A DNA stretch of 64,000 nucleotides from Colwellia demingiae (GTDB taxonomy: Bacteria > Pseudomonadota > Gammaproteobacteria > Enterobacterales > Alteromonadaceae): NCBI RefSeq assembly GCF_007954275.1, contig NZ_VOLT01000007.1:186001-250000 (forward strand). The letters run 5' to 3'. The position numbers were made by a program, and so were the translations under genes. Of the stretch, positions 52,874 to 62,676 are shown one piece after another (within the stretch, counting starts at the first letter, position 1; each line of letters begins with the position of its first letter). The notes under the pieces are model-generated. The model saw only the letters and a list, made by a program, of their open reading frames with translations. It was not told the origin of the DNA and searched no databases.

Positions 52874-54181
52874 ATGGAAATGTCTTTAACAGAAGAGAAA
52901 AAGCAAAGTAATGCTGTACCGATGATTATCGTTGCAGGGCTATTTTTTATCCTAGGTTTTGCTACCTGGTTAAACGGCTCTTTAATGCCTTACTTGCAAC
53001 AAATACTACAATTAACACCATTTCAAGCATCGTTAATATTATTTTCTTTTTATATAGCGGTTACTTTTACTGCTTTACCTTCTGCGGCTATTATTCGTAA
53101 AGTAGGTTATAAAAATGGCATGGCATTAGGTATGGGTACCATGATGCTTGCTGGTTTACTTTTTATTCCGGCAGCTAAAACACAAATATTTCCATTATTT
53201 CTATTAGCTCAGTTGGTTATGGGTACAGGACAAACCTTACTACAAACGGCTGTCAATCCATACGTAGTTCGTATTGGCCCTGAAGAATCAGCAGCAGCAC
53301 GTATTTCTATTATGGGCATTTTAAATAAAGGAGCAGGCGTCGTTGCTCCTATCGTTTTTACCGCATTAATTTTAAGTGGTTTTAGCGATACTGTTGGTAC
53401 AGAGCTAAGCCAAGTTCAAATTGATGCAATGGCTGATAAATTAATTTTACCTTATTTAGGCATGGCTTTGTTTATTGGTATTTTAGGCTTTGCAGTGAAA
53501 AAATCACCTTTACCTGAGCTAGCGAGTGAAGAAGAAGAGGGTGAAAATAAAGGTCACTTAAAAGAAGCACTTTCTCACCCTAATTTAGCATTAGGTGTTG
53601 TTGCATTATTTTTGTATGTTGCCGTAGAAGTTATCGCTGGGGATACCATTGGTGCATTCGCCCTTGCGCTAGGTGTTGAAAATTACAGTGTTATGACTTC
53701 TTATACTATGGGTTGTATGGTGCTCGGCTATATTCTAGGTATCGTACTTATCCCGCGTTTTATTTCACAACAAAGAGCCTTGATGGTCTCAGCCGTTTTA
53801 GGCTTGGCACTTACCTTTGGTGTTATCTTTGGCGATAATAACTCTTTTTCAATAGCTAACTCGCTGTCGTTTATTCTTGGTGGTGCTCAGTTACCTGATA
53901 CCTTGATATTGATTGCTTTCTTAGTGCTGGCTAACGCTATTGTTTGGCCAGCTGTATTCCCATTAGCCCTTTCTGGCATGGGTAAACTAACCAGTGTTGG
54001 CTCTGCTCTGTTAGTTATGGGTATTTCTGGTGGTGCCTTTGGTCCATTATTCTGGAGTTTAGTAAGCGGCACCAGTGGAAAAGCTGTAGACCTTCAAAGT
54101 GGCTATATTGTTATGTTGCCTTGTTATTTATTTATTCTATTTTACGCAGTCAAAGGTTGTAAAATGAAGTCTTGGAAATAA
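52874..54181 (+). CDS. nagP: GlcNAc permease, FucP-type MFS transporter
   Basis: About 435 residues with 12 hydrophobic helices and family blocks FFILGFATWLNGSLMPYLQ and LLQTAVNPYVVRIGPEESAA, as in the glucose/galactose/fucose sugar:proton symporters and Shewanella NagP. It imports GlcNAc across the inner membrane. The start at 52874 follows GAGG closely; the ATG at 52853 would add seven residues without a ribosome site. It ends the nagK-nagA-nagP run and is followed by a terminator-like stem. Confidence 0.9.
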   Translation: MEMSLTEEKKQSNAVPMIIVAGLFFILGFATWLNGSLMPYLQQILQLTPFQASLILFSFYIAVTFTALPSAAIIRKVGYKNGMALGMGTMMLAGLLFIPAAKTQIFPLFLLAQLVMGTGQTLLQTAVNPYVVRIGPEESAAARISIMGILNKGAGVVAPIVFTALILSGFSDTVGTELSQVQIDAMADKLILPYLGMALFIGILGFAVKKSPLPELASEEEEGENKGHLKEALSHPNLALGVVALFLYVAVEVIAGDTIGAFALALGVENYSVMTSYTMGCMVLGYILGIVLIPRFISQQRALMVSAVLGLALTFGVIFGDNNSFSIANSLSFILGGAQLPDTLILIAFLVLANAIVWPAVFPLALSGMGKLTSVGSALLVMGISGGAFGPLFWSLVSGTSGKAVDLQSGYIVMLPCYLFILFYAVKGCKMKSWK

Positions 54182-54214
54182 GGTGATTTAAACTACGATT
54201 TAAACACTGGCAAG

Positions 54215-54263
54215 AAAACCTCAATACCCTTTGATTCAATATAAATGGTACTGGGGTTTTTTT
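54215..54263 (+). terminator. Imperfect terminator after nagP
   Basis: AAAACCTCAATACC and GGTACTGGGGTTTT pair with one mismatch and one G-T pair around an 18-nt loop, followed by TTT. The remainder of the 306-bp gap contains TGGTTTAACCA (54367-54377), a small palindrome, and TTGACA at 54423 that may belong to the next gene's promoter. Confidence 0.6.
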
Positions 54264-54487
54264 ATCACTAAAATTCAATGGATTAAAGGTACTCAAAGTG
54301 AGTAAAAATATATGGTGCGTGAATATTTAAAACATCGACCTCTAGTTGTGCCAAGTATTGACCTACTGGTTTAACCATATTAGTATGATTTTACTGGTTA
54401 AGGTCTGACCATTTTAAAAGTGTTGACAATAAAAGTGATTATCAGTTTAAGCAGAGAGCTCGAATATACATTAAAAAGGATTTTATT

Positions 54488-54706
54488 ATGTGTGAAGCTA
54501 AAAGGAAAGTTACGGTTATCTATTGTTGTGATAATGAGTTAGCTATGTATCGAAAAACTCAAAGTTTTAATATAAATGCTTATGGAGACATGATCATTCC
54601 TCAGGAGTTTAAGCGGGGAAAAACCATAGTGGCTGTCTGCGAAGGTGATATAGATGTCATCAATAGCGTTGGTGATAAGCTTGTGAATGAGTACTGGCAT
54701 CAATAA
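54488..54706 (+). CDS. Small protein of the DUF2375/TIGR02922 type
   Basis: A 72-residue protein with a strand-rich core, VTVIYCCDNELAMYRKTQSF and later MIIPQEFKRGKTIVAVCEGD. It resembles the small family DUF2375/TIGR02922 that I recall from Colwellia and related genera; its function is unknown. The ATG follows AAAAAGGA at good spacing. It stands alone with a terminator behind it. Confidence 0.7.
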   Translation: MCEAKRKVTVIYCCDNELAMYRKTQSFNINAYGDMIIPQEFKRGKTIVAVCEGDIDVINSVGDKLVNEYWHQ

Positions 54707-54735
54707 ATATTGATATCACTTGTACAGTATGAATA

Positions 54736-54764
54736 AAAAAAGGTGACATAATGTCACCTTTTTT
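54736..54764. terminator. Bidirectional terminator
   Basis: AAAAAAGGTGACA, loop TAA, TGTCACCTTTTTT. It separates the small protein gene from the convergent ccmE end. Confidence 0.88.
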
Positions 54765-54790
54765 GTGTCTGTCTTTAAACGACTAAGCCA

Positions 54791-55318
54791 CTAATTTTTT
54801 TGGCTTTGTAATTGTTTTTCACTGTACGTTGCTTTGTCATGTTTTTTACCAGCAGCTTCAGCTAACTCGGCTGGTATATAGTTTTCATCATGTTTAGCAA
54901 GAACTTCGCTGGCTTCAATACTTAAGCCTGTTGGTGGATGTTCTGTCAACGTACCATTCGCTACAATGCCTTGTCCTTCGCGAAATAAATCAGGCAATAT
55001 TCCTTCGTAATACACAGTAACCATAGGATCACTATCTTTGAAAACGATAGGCATGGCCATATCACTCAATCTAAATGATACTTTAAGGTTTTCAGGATCG
55101 CGCTTTACTGAGCCAGGCACTACTAAACCACCGATACGAATGCGTTGGCCGAGACTCGGTTTTAATCCTGTCTCTTTTTTACCTTGGGTGATCTCTGACG
55201 GAGTAAAAAATAAATCAATATTCTGACTTAGGGCATATAAAACAAGTCCAGATACGATGCCTATACCAATAAGGATAGAGCCAACTATAGCAAGACGTTT
55301 TTTACGGCGTGGGTTCAT
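54791..55318 (-). CDS. ccmE: Cytochrome c maturation haem chaperone
   Basis: A 175-residue periplasmic chaperone with one N-terminal membrane helix ([20 protein letters not shown]). The haem-attaching His is in the hallmark [13 protein letters not shown]. It takes haem from CcmC and hands it to CcmF/H. It overlaps ccmD by one base (TAATG). A charged, Lys-rich tail ends the protein. Confidence 0.95.
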   Translation of the reverse strand: MNPRRKKRLAIVGSILIGIGIVSGLVLYALSQNIDLFFTPSEITQGKKETGLKPSLGQRIRIGGLVVPGSVKRDPENLKVSFRLSDMAMPIVFKDSDPMVTVYYEGILPDLFREGQGIVANGTLTEHPPTGLSIEASEVLAKHDENYIPAELAEAAGKKHDKATYSEKQLQSQKN

Positions 55319-55551
55319 TATTCAATTACCTCTTTTAATTCTTTATTTTGTTGCTTACGTAGCGCTTTAGCTTGACGAAGCTTATCTTCTCGCTGCTTAC
55401 GTTTAGCTATTTGTGTGATGATCTTCTGATGACCTGCTTTAGAGCTGATCAATAAAAGGGTAAGTATCAAAGCGGCAGCACCAAAAGACAGCCAGACATA
55501 AAAGCCATAACCGCCCATATTGATGAAATCGCTAAAACTATTAAATTGCAT
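55318..55551 (-). CDS. ccmD: Haem exporter protein CcmD
   Basis: A 77-residue single-helix protein. The start [19 protein letters not shown] is typical of CcmD, followed by a membrane helix and a strongly basic cytoplasmic tail with many Lys, Arg and Gln. It joins CcmABC to release holo-CcmE. It is linked to ccmE by TAATG and follows ccmC by 70 bp. Confidence 0.9.
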   Translation of the reverse strand: MQFNSFSDFINMGGYGFYVWLSFGAAALILTLLLISSKAGHQKIITQIAKRKQREDKLRQAKALRKQQNKELKEVIE

Positions 55552-55621
55552 TGAGTGCTCTCCAACTACCTTGCTAATTTTATGTATTATTTATAGTGAC
55601 TATTTTCTGTAATTAGTCACT

Positions 55622-56359
55622 TTAGTTATTTTTCACTAGTTCGCGCACCCAGGGACGAATGCTATTGCGCGCTAAAATTTCATTACGAAAACGTAGACAA
55701 ATAATCACACCGACTAATAATGAAAATCCGATAAAACAAAAGATGAATGGCCATAACATATCAAGAGACATTGACGGCTTACCTAATTTACTCACCGTAG
55801 ACCCCTGATGAAGGGTATTCCACCAGTCAACTGAGTATTTAATGATTGGAATATTTATCACGCCAACAAGCGTTAAAATTCCAGCAGCTTTACCTGCTAA
55901 GTTTTTATCTTCAAAAGCGTTATGTAAGGCTATTACGCCTAGATACAAAAACAGTAAAATGAGCTCTGACGTTAAACGAGCATCCCAAATCCACCAAGTT
56001 CCCCACATCGGTTTACCCCAAGCAGCACCAGTAATTAGTGCAATGGCAGTAAAGCTTGCGCCAACGGGAGCCATAGCGGCTGCAGACGCATCGGCAAGTT
56101 TTAATTGCCATACTAAGCTGCTAAAAGCCGCTACTGCCATAGCAAAATAAATGCCCATGGATAAAGACGCTGCTGGTACATGAATGTAGAAGATACGAAA
56201 GCTATGTCCTTGCTGATAATCAGCAGGGGCGAACAATAATGCCCATACTAAGCCAATACTAAGAAAGATTGCCGCAAGGGCGCTTAACCAAGGTAATAAC
56301 TTATTAGTAAAGTGATAAGACACTTCTGGGTTTGCATAAGGGTGTAACCATTTCCACAT
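55622..56359 (-). CDS. ccmC: Haem transporter/handling protein CcmC
   Basis: A 245-residue inner-membrane protein of six helices. The tryptophan-rich WWD signature is GTWWIWDARLTSELILLFLY, and haem-ligand histidines lie in FYIHVPAAS and TLHQGSTV. It loads haem onto CcmE. It overlaps ccmB by one base, a TAATG junction. Confidence 0.95.
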   Translation of the reverse strand: MWKWLHPYANPEVSYHFTNKLLPWLSALAAIFLSIGLVWALLFAPADYQQGHSFRIFYIHVPAASLSMGIYFAMAVAAFSSLVWQLKLADASAAAMAPVGASFTAIALITGAAWGKPMWGTWWIWDARLTSELILLFLYLGVIALHNAFEDKNLAGKAAGILTLVGVINIPIIKYSVDWWNTLHQGSTVSKLGKPSMSLDMLWPFIFCFIGFSLLVGVIICLRFRNEILARNSIRPWVRELVKNN

Positions 56360-57174
56360 CAGTTGGTACTCACTTTTAGGGCGGCCCCAACAGCAAAGGG
56401 GGCGAGCGTTAAAGATCCAAAGAATAATGCGGCGATTATAGCAAGTTGACCGCTGTAAGGTAAACCAAGCGCGGCAGTATCTATCGCGCTGGTGGCAAAA
56501 ATTAATACCGGAATGTATAGGGGTAAAACAAGTAAACTTAGTAATACACCACCTTTTTTGATACCTACGGTAAGTGCAACACCAACCGCGCCAAGTAGGC
56601 TAAGTACAGGCGTACCCAACAATAAAGTAAGCAACAATGCGGTATAACTGTGTTCGTCTAAATGCAGGAGCACGGCTAACAGTGGCGCTATTAACAGAAG
56701 TGGTAAGCCAGTAATTAACCAATGAGCGAATATTTTAGCCAGCACTAATACAAAGATAGGGTGAGGGCTAAGTAACATTTGCTCAAGTGAACCATCAAGG
56801 TGATCCGATTTAAATAATCGGTCTAATGATAAAAGGGTGGCCAATAGTGCTGCTACCCAAATAATTCCAGGGGCAATACGGCTTAATGTTTGTGCTTCAG
56901 GGCCAATACCTAAGGGGAAAAGTGTAACCACAATAACAAAAAATAGTAAGGGATTAATGATGTCATCTTTATGGCGCATGGCAATGGTAAGATCGCGTTT
57001 TAATACCAACATAAAGGCATGGCGATAAGAGAGCGGTTGTGATGACTGCGCGGTACTTTCTATAGCTGTATTCACTATCACAGTATTCTCTATCAAGGCA
57101 TTATCTATGAAAGTCTCATCGATAATACTTGCTAAGTTTTCAGTCTTTTGACTCGACTGGGCTTTTAAGGTCAT
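56359..57174 (-). CDS. ccmB: Haem exporter protein CcmB with repeat-bearing N-terminal extension
   Basis: A 271-residue permease; usual CcmB is near 220. From residue 55 on it is canonical (LVLKRDLTIAMR, INPLLFFVIVVTLFPLGIGP, DGSLEQMLLSPHP). The first 54 residues are extra and hold five 5-residue repeats (IDETF, IDNAL, IENTV, IVNTA, IESTA) encoded by a 15-bp tandem repeat. An internal Met at 57012 would give the standard length but has no ribosome site, whereas 57174 follows AGAG at 11 nt, so the extension may be translated. It pairs with CcmA as an ABC complex. Confidence 0.92.
   Translation of the reverse strand: MTLKAQSSQKTENLASIIDETFIDNALIENTVIVNTAIESTAQSSQPLSYRHAFMLVLKRDLTIAMRHKDDIINPLLFFVIVVTLFPLGIGPEAQTLSRIAPGIIWVAALLATLLSLDRLFKSDHLDGSLEQMLLSPHPIFVLVLAKIFAHWLITGLPLLLIAPLLAVLLHLDEHSYTALLLTLLLGTPVLSLLGAVGVALTVGIKKGGVLLSLLVLPLYIPVLIFATSAIDTAALGLPYSGQLAIIAALFFGSLTLAPFAVGAALKVSTN
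57049..57123 (-). repeat. 15-bp tandem repeat, five units, inside ccmB 5' end
   Basis: Five diverged units of 15 bp, in the coding direction ATCGATGAGACTTTC, ATAGATAATGCCTTG, ATAGAGAATACTGTG, ATAGTGAATACAGCT and ATAGAAAGTACCGCG. Being a multiple of three, unit gain or loss would keep the frame. It encodes the extra N-terminal residues of CcmB. Confidence 0.75.
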
Positions 57175-57212
57175 TAGGTTATTTTCTCTAAACGCTCTAA
57201 AATGAATGCATA

Positions 57213-57881
57213 TTAATCAACAGCACTATCATAGCTGTAATCTAGAGTGATTTTTTTGATTTGTTCAGGCTTAATGCTAATTAAATCTTGGTGAGTGGTT
57301 AAAATAACACAGCCACCACGCTCAGCATGCAAAGAAAATAGTCGCTCTAAACTAGCAACGCCTTGTTTATCTATGGCAGTAAAGGGCTCATCCAAAATCC
57401 AAATAGGCACATTACTTTGATATAAACGCGCTAATGCGATACGTCTATGCTGACCAGCGCTTAAATGTGATGCCAAACACTCTTCAAAGCCAGAAAGATT
57501 TACTTTGGCTAAATAGGCCAAGCTCTCTTGGGTTTTATTACCATGGAGTGCTAAATTAAAATCAAGATTTTCTTCTGCGGTCATTTCACCCTTTACGCCA
57601 GATAAATGGCCGAAATAAAGTAAATTTTGATGAAACTCTTCTCGACAGTGACTTATTAATTGCTCTCTGTATAATATTTGACCATCATAGGGTTGAGAAA
57701 GACCTGATAAAATACGTAATAAACTGGTTTTTCCAGAGCCATTAGGACCCTCAACTTGCACTATGTCACCCGCATTTATTTGCAGTGATAATTCATCAAA
57801 TAATAAGCGTTCTTCTCGAATACAGGTGAGGTTTACCGCACTGATCAAGGGAGTTGAGTTTTTTTTGGACAATGTATTCAC
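57213..57881 (-). CDS. ccmA: Haem exporter ATP-binding protein CcmA
   Basis: A 222-residue ATPase. Walker [12 protein letters not shown], signature LSAGQHRR and Walker [13 protein letters not shown] are visible. With CcmB it powers release of holo-CcmE from CcmC. It is the first gene of the ccmABCDE operon, 38 bp before ccmB. The 299-bp gap to ccmF must hold both divergent promoters; I see no obvious regulator site there. Confidence 0.95.
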   Translation of the reverse strand: MNTLSKKNSTPLISAVNLTCIREERLLFDELSLQINAGDIVQVEGPNGSGKTSLLRILSGLSQPYDGQILYREQLISHCREEFHQNLLYFGHLSGVKGEMTAEENLDFNLALHGNKTQESLAYLAKVNLSGFEECLASHLSAGQHRRIALARLYQSNVPIWILDEPFTAIDKQGVASLERLFSLHAERGGCVILTTHQDLISIKPEQIKKITLDYSYDSAVD

Positions 57882-58180
57882 TATTCTTTATCAACGTTTT
57901 GTTAAAGTCTATAACACTAAGCTAGGAGGCTGAATTCTAGCGTATGTTTGTCGAGTAATTCTTGATATGGATCGTATAATCACTTTGGGTGATATAATAC
58001 CATAGCCAACATTAACATAGCCCAAGAAACTTGTAACATTATGAAACAACTTGAGTCGTTAATTTACATTAATATTTGAACCTATAAAATGTTAGTATGA
58101 CGCGATAATTTTTAACCTAATTGGTATTGTTTACTAATTACTCATGGTTAATTGTTTTTTGAAGTAGAGCGGAGAACCCA

Positions 58181-60250
58181 ATGATACCCGATATGGTAGC
58201 AACACAAATGCCTGAGCTTATACCTGAACTCGGTCACTTAGCCCTTATAATTGCTTTAGCATTTGCTATTTGCTTAACTTTAATTCCGTTAATCGGAGTT
58301 CATAGCCCGGAGCAGAGTTCTTTAAAGAAACTCATGACCTATGCTAGACCACTTGCTTACGGTATGTTTTTCTTCACCGGTATCAGTCTTGTCATTCTTG
58401 CCTACAGTTTTGTCGTCGATGATTTTTCTATTAAGTATATCGCCAGCCACTCAAATACGCATTTACCCTATTATTTTAAAATAAGCGCGGTTTGGGGTGG
58501 TCATGAAGGCTCACTATTGTTGTGGGTGTTCTCGTTAACTGCATGGACTGCCGCTGTCGCGCGTTTCTCAAAAGACATTGAAGAAGAATTTATCTCCCGT
58601 GTTTTAGCTGTTATGGGCATGATTGCTATCGGATTTATCGCGTTTACTTTATTAACCTCTAATCCATTTGACCGTTTATGGCCGAATGTGCCAATGGAAG
58701 GTCGTGATTTAAACCCATTACTGCAAGATATTGGCTTAATTATTCATCCGCCATTGTTATATCTTGGTTATGTGGGTTTTGCTGTTGCGTTTGCGTTTGC
58801 TGTTGCCGCTTTAATGGCAGGGAAAATGGATGCTGCATGGGCTCGTTGGTCTCGACCTTGGACTGTAGGCGCGTGGATGTTCTTAACTATGGGCATCGCG
58901 TTAGGCAGTTGGTGGGCATATTATGAACTTGGTTGGGGCGGTTGGTGGTTCTGGGATCCTGTTGAAAATGCATCATTTATGCCTTGGCTTGTTGGTACTG
59001 CTCTGATCCATTCTCTCGCTGTAACGGAAAAACGTGGCACCTTTAGAAATTGGACTATTTTACTCGCAATATTTGCTTTTGGTTTAAGTTTATTAGGGAC
59101 ATTCTTGGTACGTTCAGGAGTGATAACCTCGGTACATTCCTTTGCAGCTGATCCTTCTCGCGGTATCTTTATTCTTGTTATTTTAGCTATTGCTATCGGT
59201 GGTTCTTTAACGCTATACGCATTTAGAGCAAGTACTGTGGCAAGTTTTTCTCGCTTCGCATTTTACTCACGTGAAACCGCACTGTTACTGTGTAATGTTA
59301 TTTTGGTTGTAGCGGCGGTAACCGTGCTTTTAGGTACTTTATATACATTATTAGTTGATGCATTAGGTTACGGGAAGATATCCGTTGGTCCTCCGTATTT
59401 TAATGCCGTTTTTGTTCCTATCATGAGTATTTTATTTATCATCATGGGAATAGGTCCCTTAATTCGTTGGAAAAAAGCTAAACAAGGCGAGTTACGTAAA
59501 AGACTGTTAAGTTCATCGGTATTTAGTATTGCTTTTGGCTTATTGTTTCCAGTGGTTTATGGTGGCGAGTTCAATGCCTTAGTTGCCATGGGTATTACGT
59601 TAGCGACTTGGGTTTTCTTAGTGGTTGTTAAAGAAGTTAAAAACCAATTTCAAACAGTAGGAAAATTAACGACAAGTCATATAGGCATGGCAACGGCTCA
59701 TGCGGGTATAGCTATCACTATTGTTGGTGTCACAATTGTTTCAATGTATGAAAGTGAAACAAATGTGAAAATGGCACTTAATGAAAGAGTGACTATTTCA
59801 GGCTATGAAATTGAGTTCAAAGGCATGAAAAATGTCGAGGGGCCAAACTATAGTGCAGAGCAGGGGCAAATTAATATCTATAAAGTTAATGGTTCTGAGG
59901 AAAGTGACTTTGTTGCTTCACTTAAACCAGAACGTCGCACTTACCGTGTACAAACTATGGGTATGACTGAAGCAGGAATTGATCCTGGTTTGTTCCGTGA
60001 TATATACGTCGCATTAGGTGATCCGTTACCGGGTGGCGCGTGGGCAATTCGTGTGCATTATAAGCCATTTGTTCGTTGGATTTGGTTAGGAGCAATTTTC
60101 ATGAGTGCCGGTGGTATTCTGTCAATGCTTGATAAGCGCTATCGCCGTAAAAAGCCAGTTGTTGTCAGTTCTCCTGTTGTTGCAGATTCTTTGACAAACG
60201 CAGTGGCTGCTAAGTCAGTTAATACTGTAAAAGCATCGGAGATATCGTAA
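58181..60250 (+). CDS. ccmF: Cytochrome c haem lyase subunit CcmF
   Basis: A 689-residue polytopic membrane protein of normal length. The WWD haem-binding signature is GWGGWWFWDPVENASFMPWL, with VWGGHEGSLLLWV earlier and LIHPPLLYLGYVGF as another His site. It joins haem to apocytochrome with CcmH/CcmI. It is linked by a one-base TAATG overlap to ccmG. Confidence 0.95.
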   Translation: MIPDMVATQMPELIPELGHLALIIALAFAICLTLIPLIGVHSPEQSSLKKLMTYARPLAYGMFFFTGISLVILAYSFVVDDFSIKYIASHSNTHLPYYFKISAVWGGHEGSLLLWVFSLTAWTAAVARFSKDIEEEFISRVLAVMGMIAIGFIAFTLLTSNPFDRLWPNVPMEGRDLNPLLQDIGLIIHPPLLYLGYVGFAVAFAFAVAALMAGKMDAAWARWSRPWTVGAWMFLTMGIALGSWWAYYELGWGGWWFWDPVENASFMPWLVGTALIHSLAVTEKRGTFRNWTILLAIFAFGLSLLGTFLVRSGVITSVHSFAADPSRGIFILVILAIAIGGSLTLYAFRASTVASFSRFAFYSRETALLLCNVILVVAAVTVLLGTLYTLLVDALGYGKISVGPPYFNAVFVPIMSILFIIMGIGPLIRWKKAKQGELRKRLLSSSVFSIAFGLLFPVVYGGEFNALVAMGITLATWVFLVVVKEVKNQFQTVGKLTTSHIGMATAHAGIAITIVGVTIVSMYESETNVKMALNERVTISGYEIEFKGMKNVEGPNYSAEQGQINIYKVNGSEESDFVASLKPERRTYRVQTMGMTEAGIDPGLFRDIYVALGDPLPGGAWAIRVHYKPFVRWIWLGAIFMSAGGILSMLDKRYRRKKPVVVSSPVVADSLTNAVAAKSVNTVKASEIS

Positions 60251-60798
60251 TGGGCAAACTGATTCGTTTTTTGCCATTGATATTAGTTATTGCCTTAGGT
60301 GTTGTGTTATATCGTGGACTATCACTTAACCCACAAGATATGCCGTCGGCACTTGTTGGTAAAACTATGCCAACTTTCTCACTGAAAACACTTAATAACA
60401 GTGAGGAAGTCGTCACGCAGGCAGATCTTCTCGGTGATATTATTTTAATTAATGTTTGGGCTACGTGGTGTCCTACGTGTAAGTATGAACACCCGTACTT
60501 AGTTGATATAGCAAAAGACCCTCAAGTTAAATTGTATGGCTTGAACTACAAAGATGAACGAGTTGCTGCGCAAAAATGGCTTCAAGATTATGAAGATCCT
60601 TATGTGTTTTCTATCTTTGATGACGAAGGGACTTTAGGTCTAAATCTTGGTGTTTATGGTGCGCCAGAAACGTTCGTTATTGATCATCACGGTATTATTC
60701 GTAAACGGTTTGCCGGTGCTATTGATACACGTGTGTGGCGACGTGAATTTGAGCCATTAATTGCTCAGCTAATTGAAGAAAAAAAGCAGGGGAAATAA
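60250..60798 (+). CDS. ccmG: Thiol:disulfide interchange protein CcmG/DsbE
   Basis: A 182-residue periplasmic thioredoxin with an N-terminal membrane anchor (LIRFLPLILVIALGVVLYRG). The active site is ATWCPTCKYE, and the cis-proline region is GVYGAPETFVID. It reduces the CXXCH cysteines of apocytochromes. It overlaps ccmF by one base and ends one base before ccmH. Confidence 0.95.
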   Translation: MGKLIRFLPLILVIALGVVLYRGLSLNPQDMPSALVGKTMPTFSLKTLNNSEEVVTQADLLGDIILINVWATWCPTCKYEHPYLVDIAKDPQVKLYGLNYKDERVAAQKWLQDYEDPYVFSIFDDEGTLGLNLGVYGAPETFVIDHHGIIRKRFAGAIDTRVWRREFEPLIAQLIEEKKQGK

Positions 60799-60799
60799 C

Positions 60800-61267
60800 A
60801 TGCGCTTACTCAGCATATTTATACTCACATTGGCATTCGCGTGCACTACTAATATAGCGACAGCAAGTCCGGTAGATACTTATGAGTTTAATGATGAAGT
60901 CACTAAAATTCGCTTTCAAGCGTTAAGTAAAGAGCTAAGATGCCCTAAGTGTCAAAACCAAAACTTAGCTGACTCTAACTCACCCATTGCAGCTGATTTG
61001 CGTCGAGAGCTATACGAGTTATTGCAACAAGGTAAAGCTGATAGTGAAATTGTTAACTTTATGGTCGACCGTTATGGTGAATTTGTTTTATATCGACCGA
61101 GAGTTTCTGAGTTGACTTACATTTTATGGTTTGGCCCAGCAGTCTTGATTTTGTTAGGTATTATTGTGGTTATTGTCATTGTTCGCAGGAAACCGGTAGA
61201 TAAAAAAACCTTGGCTTTATCTTCAGAGCAAAAAGAAAAGCTTAAAAACTTAACAAGCGATAAATAG
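60800..61267 (+). CDS. ccmH: Cytochrome c maturation protein CcmH
   Basis: A 155-residue protein with a signal peptide and the redox motif LRCPKCQNQNLADSNS (CXXC), then a C-terminal membrane helix (LWFGPAVLILLGIIVVIVIV). It transfers electrons to apocytochrome. The start at 60800 follows AGGGGA; a longer TTG-initiated frame begins inside ccmG and is not used. The length is the short CcmH type, with CcmI encoded separately. Confidence 0.93.
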   Translation: MRLLSIFILTLAFACTTNIATASPVDTYEFNDEVTKIRFQALSKELRCPKCQNQNLADSNSPIAADLRRELYELLQQGKADSEIVNFMVDRYGEFVLYRPRVSELTYILWFGPAVLILLGIIVVIVIVRRKPVDKKTLALSSEQKEKLKNLTSDK

Positions 61268-61328
61268 GTATAACAAGCGGATTCATTAATTCTCACTCAG
61301 TGAACAATAAATAAATCCGATTGGTATT
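61267..61328. repeat. Dispersed repeat B copy, hairpin between ccmH and ccmI
   Basis: GGTATAACAAGCGGATTCAT ... ATAAATCCGATTGGTATTAC pair imperfectly through CGGATT/AATCCG and flanks. The stretch TTAATTCTCACTCAGTGA and the following right arm match 62904-62949. It overlaps the end of ccmH and the spacer before ccmI. Confidence 0.6.
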
Positions 61329-61365
61329 ACCACTCGATAAATTAAAAGAAGTAGTAGATAGCATT

Positions 61366-62676
61366 ATGGAATTTTTAGTAATAGGCCTTATATTTTTAAT
61401 TTTATTATTATTGATTGTATGGCGACCTTTCTTTAAACAGAAAACACAAGATATTCGTGTCGATAGTAGCTTGCGTGATGAAACCAATATACGCCTATAT
61501 CATGAACACAAAAAAGAGATAGAAAAAGACTACGGCGAAGGGGGGATTGATGAGGAGAACTATCAATACCTGTTAGCTGAACTTGATAATACTTTATTGC
61601 AAGATATAGAAACTACTTCAACAGAAGAAAAAGTTACCACGACTGTAATTAAGCCGTATTCTCCTTTGTGGCCGCTAGGATTAAGTGTATTTATTATCAT
61701 TTTCTCTGTGGCGCTTTATAACAAGCAAGGCAGTTACAAAATTCTTACCGAATTACCAGCAGGGCATGGTCAACAAGAAGCTAAATCACAAGAAGAAATG
61801 CTAAAGCAGCGTGAAGTTGATGCCATGGCACATATAGAAAAGCTTCAACAACATATTGAATCAAATCCTGAAGATAGTGAAGCCTGGTATAACCTAGGGC
61901 AAACTTATGTAGCTGTTGGCGGCTTCGATGAAGCGGTTATTGCATTTACTAGAGTGATTAAAATTGAAGGGGAACACGCTGATATTTTAGGGGCTATTGC
62001 ACAAGCGCTTTATTATAAAAATAATCAGCAAATCAGTGCTCAAGTACAAGAATATATTGATAAAGCATTAGCCCTGGATATAGATGATCCATCAACCAAT
62101 ATTTTATTAGGGATGCATAACTTTATTGGTGAAAATTACCAACAAGCGGTAATTCATTGGCAGCGTGTTATCGATGCAAATAATCAAGGTGTTAATATTA
62201 CAGCACTTAAAGAAGCGGTAGCAGAAGCTAATAATCGACTCGGTGTTTCATCAAGTAGCTCAGCAGGTCAGTCAGCAAGTAGTTCAGTAGATACTCCTGC
62301 AGATACAGCACAAGCTATTGCAGGACCTCAACTAAAAGTAAGTGTTCGCTTATCTGATGATATTGCTAAGCAATTAGCACAGGGTGAAGACCGCGTAGTA
62401 TTTATATATGCGGTTCCTACTAATGGTCAGCGTATGCCACTTGCTGCGGTTAAGATGAAAGCGAGTGATTTACCTACTGTAATTGTGTTGAATAATAGCC
62501 AAGCGATGAGCAGTGAAAATAACATAGGTAGTGTAGATAAAGTGCACGTGTATGCCATTGTCTCAATGCAAGGTGGTGTTGGCATTAAATCAGGTGACTA
62601 TAAAGCTCAAGCGCTTGGCATCGATGTTAATCGCAGTGAAACACTTGAATTAGTTGTGAATAAACTGGTTGAGTAA
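61366..62676 (+). CDS. ccmI: Cytochrome c biogenesis protein CcmI
   Basis: About 436 residues. Two membrane helices (LVIGLIFLILLLLIVW and LWPLGLSVFIIIFSVALY) enclose a cytoplasmic leucine-zipper-like loop. Periplasmic TPRs follow (AWYNLGQTYVAVGGFDEAVI and STNILLGMHNFIGENYQQAV). A Ser/Ala-rich linker and a C-terminal beta domain end it. It holds apocytochrome for CcmFH. The start at 61366 is preferred; an upstream TTG overlaps repeat B. Confidence 0.9.
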   Translation: MEFLVIGLIFLILLLLIVWRPFFKQKTQDIRVDSSLRDETNIRLYHEHKKEIEKDYGEGGIDEENYQYLLAELDNTLLQDIETTSTEEKVTTTVIKPYSPLWPLGLSVFIIIFSVALYNKQGSYKILTELPAGHGQQEAKSQEEMLKQREVDAMAHIEKLQQHIESNPEDSEAWYNLGQTYVAVGGFDEAVIAFTRVIKIEGEHADILGAIAQALYYKNNQQISAQVQEYIDKALALDIDDPSTNILLGMHNFIGENYQQAVIHWQRVIDANNQGVNITALKEAVAEANNRLGVSSSSSAGQSASSSVDTPADTAQAIAGPQLKVSVRLSDDIAKQLAQGEDRVVFIYAVPTNGQRMPLAAVKMKASDLPTVIVLNNSQAMSSENNIGSVDKVHVYAIVSMQGGVGIKSGDYKAQALGIDVNRSETLELVVNKLVE

